In this document: in pieces, positions 43,711 to 57,449 of the stretch
Layout: each line of letters begins with the position of its first letter
Position numbering within the stretch: position 1 is the first letter of the stretch
NCBI RefSeq assembly: GCF_028583425.1
Contig: NC_072793.1
Span: 171,221,681 to 171,285,680 of the forward strand
DNA length: 64,000 nt
Direction: 5' to 3'
Source of the DNA: Eublepharis macularius
Taxonomy: Eukaryota > Chordata > Lepidosauria > Squamata > Eublepharidae
The notes under the pieces: model-generated
What the model was told of the DNA's origin: nothing
Databases searched by the model: none
Seen by the model: the letters and a program-made list of their open reading frames with translations, nothing else
Position numbers and translations under genes: made by a program

Positions 43711-45239
43711 AATTGATTCTCAGAACATGAGGGAGAAACTCCCTTCACTCTCTCTTCTCTTTGTTCATCTTCCTCAGATGAGCACATGTCATGAAGGACT
43801 AAACTTTTACCTAGGCACTTCATCATTTGTCTTGGACAATGGGAAGAAATCCCAACTCCAAAAACTAACATAATGAAGATACTTTAAATGCCACAAAAAT
43901 GGCTCACCTATCCTAATTAAACACCGCTTACAGTAAGTAAAGAGTTTCGGGCTTAAAGGACTGTATGCTTCACTGTTTCTTTACACCATTGTTCTGACTA
44001 ATATACAGATGGTGTGTACGCTTTTTATTCATTCATTAGACTTTCTTATAATTTGAATGCGAAAAGATTGATCTCTCCAAAAACACCACTCCAATTTGGT
44101 TCTGTTTTCCGAAGACCAGGAAAGGGGAGGGGAAGCAGTTGACCTCACCATCTCTAAAGTGGTAAAGTGTAACAGATCGTCCCCGTGCTAGCTAGTCTGA
44201 ATGAAGTGGGAGATGCAGCAACTAGGCAGGGCCTTTACATTGCAATGCTGGTACAGAGCGCAAGATGTACAAATTGGTGTAGCAGGAGGCACTCTTCTAT
44301 AGTGTTTCTCCACGTGTGGGTTGAAGAATGAAACCAATTTTGTCATCTCAGTAAGCGATCCATGATACACACTTCAGGGCACAGTTGCACACTGTACACA
44401 TATAGACAATTTACTTTCTTGAATAGTTCTCTCTGTGGGAAAATCATCATGCGTGCCGTGGTTCTTAGAAGAATCAAATTCAGTGCTTATTTGGAGGCAA
44501 GGCTTTGACATGGATAAAGCTGGTATTTCTTCTTCACTGTATTTTAGGCCTGACCTTGGAAACAGTATCTTTCATGTCATATATTACTGGAGTTTTTTTA
44601 TCTATGTTGTTTGATAAAGAATCAAGTAAAAGGTGCCCTAATGGTTGCTACAGTGAGTTTCTTAGAATCTTACAGAGGTTAGAGGGAGTAATGGTTAAGG
44701 ACAAGGTGATCAAATATAATCTCCAGATGCCAATATTGCCAACCTGCCAATATTTGCTGCTTTCTCAAAGATACCTGGATTGGGCACTACAGAAAACAGA
44801 GGACTGGACTAGATGGGTGACAATGTCATGGTTCATCAAGGGTGTCAAAAACACCTTGGGCCAGCCTTGGCACCCTATAAAGTAAATTTGGACTTGTGGG
44901 TCACCATACCAAAAAGGTCGGGAACCAGAGCTCTTTCAGATTTATTTCTGGAAGTGGTTACAGGAAAGGGGGTGCCTTGCTGGGCAGAGATCTGGGAGGG
45001 CAGCAGAGTTTTTCTGACCTTCCAGGCCAACGGAAACAAGGCTTGCAAGACCACTCCTTCGTATCGGGCTCTGCTTGGAAAAAGTGATTCGACTGGGCAT
45101 AAGGAAGTTGCCTGTTTTCGTATCTTCAATATCTACAAGCTCCACAACTCAGCCAAGCTCTTTTCAGGAAGCGCTCCAACTGTGAAGATACACAAGGCCC
45201 CAAAAATCCACTAACCCTTAGAAGGAAGTACAGGCAACA
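43711..45239. other. KZNF gene 2 intron
   Basis: About 44100-44400 is paralogous to about 22760-22960 of gene 1 (shared GGGAGATGCAGCAACTAGGC-type block). No exon recognised. Confidence 0.45.
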
Positions 45240-45782
45240 CACAATCCCACGATTTGATAGCCATCTTCAAATATCTGAAGGGCTGCACCTAAAGAACGGG
45301 GTGGAGTTGTGTTCACTTGCTTTAGAGGGTTGGACCAGAAACAATGGGGTAAAATTAAACTAAAGGTTTTTCACTAAAAATTAATAAGAACTTCCGGATG
45401 GTAAGAATGATTCCTCAGTGGAAGATGCTTTCTCAGGAAGTGGTGGACGCCCCTTCTTGGAAGGTTTTTAAGCAGAGATTAGATGGCCAGCTGTCAGCAA
45501 TATGGATTCTATAACTTCGGCAGATAGTGAGAGGGAGGGCAGGAAGGGATAAGCCACTGCTCGGTCCTCGTGGCCTGTTCTTATGTGCCCTGGTTAATGC
45601 TGAATTCCACTTAGGGGCCAGGAAGGAGTTTTCCTCCATGCCAGAGATTTGGGAGGTTTTGTCTTCCTCTGGCCATTGAGCAAGGGTAGAGAGAAGATAG
45701 CTATGAATTTCCTGCATTGTGGAGGAGGCTGGACTAGATGACCCTTGGGGACATTCCAGCTCTATTTTTCTATGATTCTGCA
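45240..45782 (+). mobile_element. CR1-type LINE 3' end
   Basis: Typical CR1 3' sequence: GGAAGGTTTTTAAGCAGAGA, GGAGGCTGGACTAGATGACC and a terminal TTTTTCTATGATTCTG, the CR1-style ATTCTATG end. Heavily 5'-truncated. Confidence 0.72.
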
Positions 45783-45800
45783 ACAGATCTAAGCAATTAC

Positions 45801-45893
45801 CTGCTAATCCATCTTCTTCATCAGAGATTAGGAGAAACAGCTCTTCCTCCTCTTCCAGCCAGGATATGAGGTCAGGTTTGGCAACCTGAATTC
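45801..45893 (-). CDS. KZNF gene 2, KRAB-B exon
   Basis: 93 nt, acceptor TACAAAG|GAATT and donor TTAGCAG|GTAAT, phase 1 in and out. It encodes GIQVAKPDLISWLEEEEELF then LLISDEEDGLA, the usual (V)xKPDLIxWLEE B-box motif that strengthens KRAB-A repression. The intact frame joins both KRAB-A (46443) and the finger exon (41371). The gene 1 counterpart at 23240-23325 is frameshifted. Confidence 0.85.
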
Positions 45894-46395
45894 CTTTGTA
45901 TCAGTAAGAGAAATTGAAATTAAAACTTCTGAGTGCGCATAAATTCAGCAATTCCAGCTTGACTTCAGAAATAAACAACAGGCAAGTAACACAGGTGGGG
46001 TGGAGTACAATATGGGGCCAAGAATCATCCTTCTGGCACTGGCAGTTCTCAGCCTGCTCCCTGCCAAGCTGAGAGGGAAATGCCAATCATATACTAACTA
46101 TGTTTCAGAGAGGCCAGCAGAGTTCCCTCCACAGCCACATCTCAGACCAGGGAAGGCAAGGCCCAGACTGAAGCCCCTGCTTAGACCCACCTTCTCCCTA
46201 ACAAGCATCCCTCGGCCCCTCTTCTCATGTGATCCAAACACAGGATTGCCCGATAGGAGATCCCTCTCTGCCAGGAGAACCCAGAATCCCTCCCACATCA
46301 GAGACAGGATCATGGAGTGTGGCAGAGATCAGGCTATGGGCCCAGGGAAGACCAACTGACCACGTCCTTCAGCATCAAGGACTTCCTTACAGTCA

Positions 46396-48266
<1,871 letters not shown>

Positions 48267-48500
48267 GAGCGGAAGTACAAGTGACAAAAGGCACAGGTTG
48301 GACACTTGTCAGCTTCCCTCAAGTTTTGATGGGAAATGTAGGCGTCCTGGTCTTGCAGCTTGGCTCTCTGACTGCTGTCCAATGGACTTGTCAACTGTCA
48401 CTTGTCCAACATTCCGCCAAGCTGCCTACATTTCCCATCAAAACTTGAGGGAAGCTGACAAGTGTCCAATCTGTGCCTTTTGTCACTTGTAGTTCCGCTC
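48267..48500. mobile_element. MITE with long inverted termini, 234 bp
   Basis: Ends GAGCGGAAGTACAAGTGAC / GTCACTTGTAGTTCCGCTC, with about 90-bp inverted repeats. A copy of exactly the same length lies at 63219-63452. The target duplication is unclear because the flank is a CA repeat. Superfamily not determined. Confidence 0.78.
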
Positions 48501-48524
48501 ACACACACTATCAAGGAGCCAGTG

Positions 48525-49040
48525 TCCTTTGGGAGCCTGAGGTGGAAGGAGTCTAGGGGGAGGGAGGAAAGCCCTGCTGGGGCCAGGCTGAAAAGAAGCA
48601 AGGAAGAAGACTCCGCCTGCCCCTCTTGCTGCCCCCCCCCCCGCCCAGGTCCAAACTGTGCCTTCTGTGCGTCTTTTATTCCCTTACTTTTTCTCGGGAA
48701 TCTCCTTAGCTTTGCACAAAGCTGGTACGAGAGAGCAGGGGAATTGCAGAGGGGGGGGCAGGGGGCTCCCTCTCACCGCCTCCTTCCCTTCTTTTCTCTC
48801 CGCTGTGGGTCTTGCATTGCAGCCCCTCCCTCTCTATTTCCCCTCCCCTTCCAAAGCACCTTTGAGCTCACCAGATTCCTCCCCAGTCCTTCAAACAGGA
48901 GCCCGAGATACAGAAGCTTCTGCAGGACGGAGGGAAGACCAAAAAATGGCTTACGCGCACACACTGAACCCCCCCCCTAAATGCCTCTCTAGGATGCCAG
49001 ACTCGTTCGCCTTAACCCTTGGAGAGGCTCTCGCCACTTT
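48525..49040 (-). promoter_or_regulatory. KZNF gene 2 promoter / first (5'UTR) exon region
   Basis: The paralogous block of 25300-25880 and 28376-28790. The minus-strand donor AATCTG|GTGAG gives an exon end at 48872, and similarity with gene 1 extends to about 49030 (CCTCTCTAGGAYG...TTAACCCT). The transcription start is not determined. The provirus begins about 1 kb upstream. Confidence 0.55.
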
Positions 49041-49054
49041 AAAGAACACAGGTA

Positions 49055-49250
49055 AGGTTGCCAACCTCCAGAAAGGAGATGGAGATCACCCGGCATTACA
49101 ACTGATCTGCAGAGTACACAGATCAACTGCTCTGGAGAAAATGGCTGCCTTGGAGGGTGGACTCTTTGGCATTATACACTGCTGAAGTCTCTCCCCAGGC
49201 TCCATCCCCAAATCCATAGGTTTTCCCAAACAGGAATTGAGAACCCTGTG
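49055..49250. repeat. Dispersed repeat (TGGACTCTTTGG family)
   Basis: GGTTGCCAACCTCCAGAAAG...GGTGGACTCTTTGGCATTAT; a relative of 29055-29385. Class unknown. Confidence 0.5.
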
Positions 49251-49309
49251 AGGGGAGAGGGAAAACAAAGACAGATTCCCGGGAGAAAACGTTTCTACTA
49301 ATATAATAA

Positions 49310-49400
49310 TTTTGCTCTTTCACACGCTCTATGCATGTATATGTTTATTACCTGTGTGGGAAAAGCAGAGCATCCAATCTCTGACTGCAGCTTTATTTCC
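49310..49400 (-). pseudogene. Decayed zinc-finger fragment upstream of gene 2
   Basis: The minus strand retains a finger/linker-like stretch (CACACAGGTAATAAACATAT...GCATAGAGCGTG) matching the HTGEKPYxCxECGK region of its neighbours. It probably marks the end of a further KZNF unit lost upstream. Confidence 0.5.
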
Positions 49401-49804
49401 TTTCTCTTATGGATGTCCCTATGCTTATTTCTTCTGAAGCAGGAGAGGTCAGTTTGCCCCTACCAAGAAGGAGCAGGAAACGCAAAGCCACCACTTGACT
49501 GACAGGACTGCAGCAGAGCCCGAACAAAATTAGGGCAAATTTCACAGCCTTGAGGGGCAGAAAGGCGCTTTAGGTTGTTGGAACAAGGGCTGATTCCGCA
49601 CATGTTGGATAATGCACTTTCAATGCACTTTAGCAATCGTTTGAGGTGGATTTTTTGTTTCACACATGAAAAATTCAGTTCCAAATGATCTCTAAAGAGG
49701 ATTGGAAGTGCATTATCCAACGTGTGCCAAGATGTCACACATCTTCTGTGGGACCCCAATGCCAGTGTACCACCTCACCTCTGTGCTTACAAATGAAATC
49801 GATC

Positions 49805-49912
49805 TAATTTTTATTTTCTTCTTTTACACCCACCTTTCTCTGCACTGGGGAGCTGAAGAGGCTGACATCCTTCTCCTCTCTTCCCTTGTATCCTCACAAC
49901 CCTGTGAGGTAG
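49805..49912 (-). repeat. tRNA-derived SINE, first half (split by the provirus)
   Basis: Antisense SINE body ending CCTCACAACCCTGTGAGGTAG. The rest (62719-62815, with B box TTTGAACCCGAG and head AACCACTACACAAC) lies on the far side of the provirus. Confidence 0.85.
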
Positions 49913-51303
49913 TGTTGCCAAGTAGGCCCCCTCCCCTGCTTTAAAGCCTGCTATGAACTGTGTTAAAGTTTCCTGCGTTACTGTTTCACTGCTGCACAAA
50001 GACTGCTTTGCACGTGTGTGTTCTGATACACGTGTCAGTTTCCTGCCTGCATGTCAATTGCCTTGCTGCTGCTATAGACTGTGTAGTTACTGACTCCATG
50101 TTTGGATAACTGCACAAAGGACTCTCTTTCTGGGCAGCCCTGCCCTGACCTGTATCTGGACTTCCAAGTGTGTGTTTGGACTGTGTTACAAGTGTGCCCC
50201 GTGCCTGCACTGCCATCTGCCACGGACCGTGCCTGTTCCCTGCTTTGGACTGTGTTTTAAAGTGTTGTTCCCGCTGCCTCCATGAAAGCCTGCCTCATAT
50301 GGGCCCAAGCCGCTGCTAGCAGCCGGGCGCCAGCCGGGGGAAACCTCCAGCGAGCCTGGCTAGGCGCTCCCTGGTCAGTTCCCGCCTGGAGCCTCCCGCG
50401 AGCCGGTCGCCGAGCTTGCCCTCGCCACCGGGCAGCCTGCTATCCAGCCCCAGCTATGCCCAGCCGGCATCCATGTTCTCAGGCAGCCAGAAGATCCTGG
50501 GAAGAAGACTGCTTTGGGAAGCCATTTCGGCGAAGCGGGCACACCACGTCCGCAGCGAGAGCCCCTCGCCCCGCTCTGCATATCTTAGGAGCCGCCCCAG
50601 AGAAGGAACTAAGTGCCGACCATCCCAAGCACTTAGAGAATGCATCTCAAAGAAACCTCCGCATTCCAGAAGCTGATGACATCAGGACAAGCCCTGTCCG
50701 CTGGAACATCCTTTCAGCCCACTTGGATTTCCCCCTCCCTCTTTTGTCCCCTCTTCCTGAGGTGTCACTTATCCCAATCTGATTACCAAAGTGGCCCATC
50801 TAAGCCATTCAGTAGCCCATTAGACCCTTTGTTTTAAACTGTGAGAACCACCAAGTACAGCACCAGCCCCAGGGTACGTTTTGGGGTATTTAAGCTGGTC
50901 TCCCAGACCACTCGGTGCCTCGGCCATTCCCTATCCAGACCTCCTTGCTGTCCGCCTGTGGTCCCAGTGCTGGCATTGGGCCACCCTCGCTGCCGTGTCT
51001 CTGCTTCGCTCCAGGATTGTGAGTATTTCCCTTACCATCGTTGGGAACCCGCTAATGCGAATGTCTCTGTATTTCCTACTCTGTATTTCTTAGACCTTGG
51101 GTGTTCCTTGTATGATTGTGCAAGCTAGGCTTACGCCACACTCAATACACGTGTTTGGAACTTAGTCGTTGTCTGCCTCTTTTTCACTAGAGTGTCTGGG
51201 ATCGGGACCTCCGTATACATAGGTTATGATCCTCGCTTAATATTAAAGTTACAGACTGCTGCAGCTAATTCCCCATTATAATAAAAGAGCAGTTCTGGTA
51301 ACA
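49913..51303 (+). repeat. 5' LTR
   Basis: TGTTGCC...GGTAACA, 1391 bp. A TATA-like GTATTTAAG near 50887 precedes a likely transcription start near 50910-50920. AATAAA at 51280 is close to the end. Confidence 0.92.
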
Positions 51304-51330
51304 GTTTACTGGTGGAGAATGCAGGCATAA
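51304..51330 (+). promoter_or_regulatory. Probable primer-binding site
   Basis: TGGTGGAGAATGC starts seven bases after the LTR. Its first nine bases equal the complement of an alanine tRNA 3' end (TGGTGGAGA), and the match is imperfect afterwards. The alanine assignment is inference. Confidence 0.5.
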
Positions 51331-51899
51331 CCCAGTTCGTGTGAATACACGTGAGTCGACACGCGTGTCTTCAGCGAACTGACTTAGAGGAAAATTTTCC
51401 AGACCTCAGTGTAAAGAGCGCAATTTAGCTCAGGGAATTAAAAGTGTGAGTGTGTGTGGCTCTAGCGAGCATTTCCTATCTTGTGGGTTGGCTTTTCCCC
51501 ATTTCCTCCTTCAGCCAGCTTTGGACTACTTGCCTTTTGTGGTGCACCGCGAGGCCCTCCAGCCGTTATAACCGGTGTACTGTGGGTGAGGACCTCTGAA
51601 CTGGTGAAGTTCCTGGCCACCTTCCGGGCCGCCTAAACGCGTCTATGTGGGTGGGATCCCAGAAGTAGGCTCTATAGATTCATATATACATCCTGAAGCA
51701 GCACATATAAAATTCTCTTCCGCCCTCCCCCGTCTCTCCTAAGTCCGTCCAAACCCCGTTCCTGCCAGCACTTAGGCTTCAATCCCCGCTCCGGAGGAAA
51801 CGTGAAGGGATCGATAGTCCGTTTGTTCAGTCAGTTTAGCTTTGGGAATCTAAAGCCAGGTTCCTGAAGCCCCGCGGCAGCCGGCCGCACCGTGCTTAA

Positions 51900-52440
51900 G
51901 AGTTTTAAGATAGACTCTTGGGCGCCTTTCCGCTTGCGAGTTCTAAGTCAGACTCGTGGGCACCCCTCGCTTGGGAGTCAGTGGGACTCTTGGGCACCCT
52001 TTTGCTTGGGAGTTGTTAGAACTCTTGAGCGCTTTTTCCGCTTGGGAGTACAGTAAGCTTTACTCCTGGGCACTTTTGCTTGGGGACTTGCAGAGGCAGT
52101 CCTTGAGCGCATTTAGTCTTTTGGTCGAGGCTTGGAGACAGTTTAATCGTTTGTCTCTGAGCACGAGGCCTGGGGACACTTTTGAGTATAGTTCTTGGGC
52201 AGAGAGCTTGAGAGCATTTTGGCTTCTGAGCAGAGGCTTGGGAGCATTTCTGGTTGCCTGAGCAGAGGCTTGGGAGACCCCTTAGTTGCAGTTTCCGAGC
52301 AGAGGCTTGGGAACACTTTTTTGGTTTTCTGAGCACATAGGCTTGGGAGACCCCTGAGCTTTGGCTTCTGAGCAGAGGCTTGGGAGCACTGAGCGTTCTT
52401 TTTGGTTCTTGGGCTTAGAGAGCTTGAGAGCACCTTCTGA
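51900..52440 (+). repeat. Degenerate tandem repeat in the proviral leader
   Basis: More than a dozen loose copies of a unit around GCTTGGGAG(C/T)A...(T)CTTGGGCAC / GAGCAGAGGCTTGGGA, spaced about 30-50 bp. It is non-coding and lies before gag. Confidence 0.8.
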
Positions 52441-52747
52441 GCCAGTAAGCTTTCCTGGTCCCGTGGCTTGTAGGCAAGCTTGAAACGGGAATAGGAATTT
52501 TTCCTTCTCCCCCGGTGGAGAAGAGCCGAGTGTAGGACCCTTAAAAATCCCCTTGTGAACCTAAAAGTAGAACCTTAAAACCCCCTGGTAAAAACCCTTG
52601 AGGACCTGAGGGAAGGATAAACCTCCCAAAAGGAACATAGAGAGGAAGAAGTTGTTAAAACCCCTGAGCAGCTTTAATCGCCCCACCCCTGGTGTCGCTG
52701 ATCTACTCTTTAACCTCCCCCGAGGTCAGCCTTAAACGAAAGTAAAA

Positions 52748-54526
52748 ATGTACCGGGCAAACCCCACCGTACCCCGCCTGGAGAAGTGGCTAGTTAAGAA
52801 GGGAGATTGCCCTTGGGAAGCCGGTTCCTTCAAGGGACCCGACCCACTCCAGATAGTCAGAAGCGCCTTCCAAGATTTTTGTGAAAAAGAGAAACCTAGG
52901 TCAAGTAAGAAGGACAGATACGGAGCTTGGGCACTTTTCACCGCCCTACAGGACAGCGTGTCCCTCATTAGTAAGTTGCACTCAGCGCAGGAGGAGCTAG
53001 AGGAAAGGTCAGAATGAGAGCAGGACGCCTTGCGTCTAGAAATCCAGACCCTCAGGACTAAGCTAACCGAACAGGAGAAAGACCATGAGGAAAAGGCAGT
53101 TGAGTGGCGCGCTGAACGCGTCAATTTCATATTAGAAAAGCAAGGATTAACTACCGCCCTCCAGGACGCCCAGCACAAGGCTGAAGCGGCCACCGCTCGT
53201 GCCGACATGGCTGAGCACGCAGTAATCGAGGGACAGGAAAGAATCGCTAAGCTAACCCATGCCGCCCAGTTCATGGCAGAGCAGAAAGTTGCAAAGATAG
53301 CCGCAGCAGACCACTCCGCTTGTAAGAGGGAGCTAGAGGCCCTAAAACAGCACCTGGGGATGCAGCAGGCCGTAATTTCCGCCGTGCATCCCGCAGCCCT
53401 CTTGGCCCTCCCCGAAGGTAGTACTGACAGTTGGTCACCTCCTTCGCCCCAGCCCGAGGAAGCTCCACAGCCCCTCCATCCGATAGCTACCAAAGAAATT
53501 GTCACCACAGACGATGATGGCAGGAAGACAGACCGAATAGTTAAAGAGACCCGCAATTGGAGGCCCGATGAGCTCCAAGCCATAGCGGACCGAATGGGAC
53601 CCCTGAACCGAGACTCAGCTATACAATGGTTTGCACACGTGACCATGTCCCAGCCCTCCGCCAGTGGCTCCGATGTAGCTCAGCTGGCTCGCCATTGTGC
53701 CAGCCCCGAGATAGTCACCTCTCTTAACGCATATATTTCTAACCGGAGACTAGCCACTCGCAGTCAGTATGGTGCCATGAAAGAGTTGTGCGCATTCTTA
53801 TGGCCCACCAAGAGTTTAAAGGCCCTGTATATTGCAGAGTATCAAAAACCCGGAGAGGACCCAGAGGCATATTTAGCCAGAAAGCAGCTCCTAGCCGAAC
53901 TAGCAGACGAGGTAGACTTAGACTTGAGCGACATGCCCGACTTCGATGACTTAGAGTTTAGGAGAGCAGTCATAGATGGGCTCAACAGCACCACGCGCCT
54001 GGCCCTGGCAGGAGTAGAACCCGGGAGCATCTCATGGGGAGACCTGGAAGCTCGCATCAGGAGCATTGCTGGCCTGTTGCGAGAAACTGGGGCGATCCGC
54101 CATGTGAAGTCCCCGGCCTCCCATAGGAAAGAGAGTGAGCCCATCAACACAGTCACGTATGCCAACCATGGTCCCCACTCCCAATATCGGCCCCAAGGGC
54201 ATAGCTCGTACTCGGAGCCTAGAGGTGGCATCTTGCGTGGGAGAAGTGGTAGCTTCACTCGGGGCCGCAGCCAGAGGGACTCCCATCCAGGAGTAACCTT
54301 TGCGCCCACCCCCAGTCGCTACCCTTCCTCCCCACAGGGACCCTCTGAGCCCTGGAGACCTGCGCTGCCCTCGGCACCTCCGCCCCCTCGAGCACCGCAC
54401 ACATACAATCACCAGGTCTACCCTCCCCCAAGTCAGGCTGACTCCTGGAGACCGCAGCCAAAGGACCATGAGGAGCCCTCTGACATAGGAGAACCGCCAC
54501 CAGCTGGGAACCCCTTTTTCCAATAG
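52748..54526 (+). mobile_element. Proviral gag region
   Basis: The N-terminal part begins MYRANPTVPRLEKWLVKKG. A long charged coiled coil follows, then a globular capsid-like domain (containing LCAFLWPTKSLKALYIAEYQ and EDPEAYLARKQLLAELADE). The Pro/Arg/Gly-rich tail has RGRSGSFTRGRSQRD and no CCHC zinc knuckle. Coiled coil plus a GR-type tail without CCHC recalls foamy-virus Gag organisation; homology is not established. Broken, about one interruption. Confidence 0.75.
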
Positions 54527-54625
54527 GGATGCCCGGGGGTCACACATGCTTCTCCCCACTTAACTGCCCGTGGGAGAAAACCAAAGGTTGAGGCTAGCCT
54601 TCGACCTCCGGGAACTAAAAATAGC

Positions 54626-55744
54626 TTGGAACTTAAAAGAGAGAAGGAAAGATTCCAAAGGGTGATTCGCACCCAGAACCCAGCAGCAACTTTGCCAGAC
54701 ACCTCTGAAAGAAACCTGGCAGAGCTGCAAAATAAAATCCATGAACTCATAAGTGTAAATAGGGAACAGAATTTAAAAATAAATGATCTTAATAAAGAGA
54801 ATAAGGAATTAAAGGAAAAATTAAATGCTTGCACAATAGAGAAAGAGCAGCTCCACAATAAATTCCTTAACATGCAGACTTTGCTGGAGAACCAGAATAA
54901 TGAAACTGCCACTTTAAAAACCCTGATGCTAAATCTCCTGGAATCCCAGAGACTCACTGAGGCCAGATTAAAGACTTTAGAGGAACAATCAGTGATTGAA
55001 TCAGCACCCCGCCCCGCCAAAGGCAGTGAAACATGTAGCCAGTCACCTTTGCCTCCAATTTCTGCCTCAGCCCCCATGCCCAAGAAGCCAGAATTCACTT
55101 TAGCCTCTGAGCATGTGCAGAGTTTAAAAGTCATTCCCCAAGAAATTGTCTTGGCTCCCATAGACTGCCCCCAGCCAAGCTATACACAGCCCACTGTGAC
55201 TGTGCCCTCTTGCAATAATCCTGAAGAACAGGTAAACAAAAGTAAAAATGCAGTTCCTTTAAAAGAATTAAATTGCTTTGAGAATCCAGTGCTTGCAACT
55301 ACACACCAAATAGCTTTCTCTCAGCCTTCCCTGACTAACACTCCTGAAGAAAACCTTATGTTGGGCCTGTGTGGTTTAGTAGTGCTTGAGCTAATTCAAA
55401 GACATTTGTGTATCTGTTTCCACGTTTTAAAAGGCTCAAGCCCAAAACTTAATGAAAAGGTAGAGCCTCCAGCAGTAAGTGCAGTCAGGAATGTAATAAT
55501 GCAAGTGAGCAGACTCCAGAAAGAATCCCAGTTGCTAGCAGCGTCTAAAACAGACTGTTCCCACTCAGCGTTGCACCCCCACCCCTCATTGAAATGGAAA
55601 AACTGGCCAGACCAGGATTCTGACCTCCTCCCAGTTCTTCCTTTTGTCCTCTCCCAGGCTGAAGTAAGCCCAAATAAATGTAATCACTGGTTCCCTGTCA
55701 GAATTTGGAAGGGATTGGAACCAGGAGTGGAAAAGCCACCTTAA
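54626..55744 (+). mobile_element. Unassigned coiled-coil frame inside the provirus
   Basis: 372 codons between gag and env, in a different frame from gag. Residues 25-125 form a strong coiled coil (LAELQNKIHELISVNREQNL, NKENKELKEKLNACTIEKEQ). A Ser/Pro-rich middle and an unremarkable C-terminal third follow. It sits where pol is expected but has no protease, RT or integrase motif. It is more A-rich than gag or env, so it may be of separate origin. I do not recognise it; accessory protein, captured sequence and chance open frame are all possible. Confidence 0.55.
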
Positions 55745-57449
55745 GGAGACTTGAGTTCAAGTCCCTGCAGCCCCCCTCCCTTTTCGTTGTGCAGTCTTAA
55801 CTTTATGTGTGTGTGAACCTGAAGCCCAATTCCCTTTTGAATTTAGATGTAAAAGGCCAACGTAGCTTCCTATAATCATGTAAAAGGCCAACTTAGCTTC
55901 CTATAATTATTTAGTGTTTTTGTTATTTCTTGTCAGTTCTATTCTTTAACCTTATTGGCGGGCCCCATAGTTGGGACCCTTGGGGGAAACACGGCAACCG
56001 AGGCCGGGTGGGACCACCACCGAGAGTGATTCTTAAGTGGATTTTAAGCCGCATGTTCAGGAAAAAAATTGCACAGGCAGGGGAGATTTGCTGTGTGTGA
56101 AAGTGTTTGGAGAGGCTTTAGCCCAAAAGTGAATGCAGTCTTCCAACGTTGAAACCACCAAAAAAGGTGATTTCTTTGTTTGAAAACATTTCACCCGCCG
56201 TGCTGGTGAAGATCCCGCATCTACGTAGATTCGGGGTCTCACCTGCCAGACCCACGCTTTCGCATGATGGTCGGCTTTGGCTTTGAGGGCCGTGCCTCCC
56301 CTGGAAAAGGACCCCCAGATAGCCCAACATCCCTCTTTTACTAATGTTCATATTCGTCATGGTGAGTTGCTATACGGCGCCACCATCTAGTACGCTTTAG
56401 TGCAAAGGTAAAAGACCCGCCAGTATTTTGTAAATATGTTACCCCTGGAATGTGTTATTGGGGTGCGTTCGCCACGCACAAGGGGCAGCGTGCCTCATTT
56501 ACATAGCCAGGATCCCCTGCGCCAAGATGACCCCCGAATAACCCAGACCCAGTGGCGCCGGCAGATCTCGGCCGCCTCCGCCGCTTTTCGATAAACGCTG
56601 CCGAGCACCTTCGGCTCCACTTCGGCCCTTTCCGCCAGCAGCTGCTCGCCCCACGTAATCTTTTCCCTTGCCCGTACCGTATAAGGGAAAAGAAGGGGGG
56701 GAGACATATTGAAGTTTTAATGAAGCCATGCCAGGCACCCCAAGTAAGGGCAACCTAAAAGCACCCCACACCCGTATGCTTCTTGCTCCGTGTGTTTTTC
56801 TTTTCGCTCAGTGCATTTTTCTTTTTTTGCCCGGTGTATCTTTTTTTCTTTTAACTAGAAGATGGGGCCTCCCGAGGGAGTCCCTCCAAAAATTGGTTGT
56901 CCTGCAAATATATGACGAAGGCCTATTTTTGAAAATTAAAGCGAGGGCCCCCGTCTGCAGCAACCCTTATAGTTAATGGAAACCGCTCTCTAGTTTTTTT
57001 TCCCTTTCAAAGCGGCAAGGCCAGGCCGAGCCGGACCGATAGCTCTCAGCCTGCAAAATAAAAGCAGCCCGCCACCGAGCCAGGGGCACCTGAAGGCCAC
57101 ATAGCCTAGGCACCCAGGGACCCCTGGGGCGAGTTTGCATAATCCCGCCTAACGTTCCGCCGACCCTCGCCCGACGCAAAGACGTCCCCCCTGAAATATA
57201 CATGCTTTAGGAAGAAGCCTCCGCATAGGAGTTCCCCAGAGCAACAAGCTGGAAGGCTCGCTTAATGCTCCGGGACTTCTCGTTCGAACCCCGCCTAATA
57301 AACAGTGCTGGCAGAAATACACCCTCCCTTTTCCCCCATTCCACTTCACTTTATTTTATTTTTGCTGCAAGAAACTCAGGGAGCCTGTACTTATATCCGC
57401 AGGTCTCCCCAGGATATTTTCACTACAGAAAGGAAAAGAAGGCCAGGAG
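55745..57449 (+). other. Proviral non-coding stretch between the coiled-coil frame and env
   Basis: No long frame. A 31-bp unit is tandemly duplicated at 55847-55877 and 55878-55908 (ATGTAAAAGGCCAAC...). Pyrimidine-rich tracts before 57430 could serve as the env splice acceptor, as retroviral env is made from a spliced mRNA. Confidence 0.5.

Noticed and set aside
50282-50782. 166-codon frame inside each LTR
   Set aside because: Duplicated only because the LTR is duplicated; lies across the expected promoter region and has no recognisable domain.
52732-53646. 304-codon minus-strand frame opposite gag
   Set aside because: Antisense shadow of the gag coiled-coil region; no similarity to known antisense retroviral proteins.
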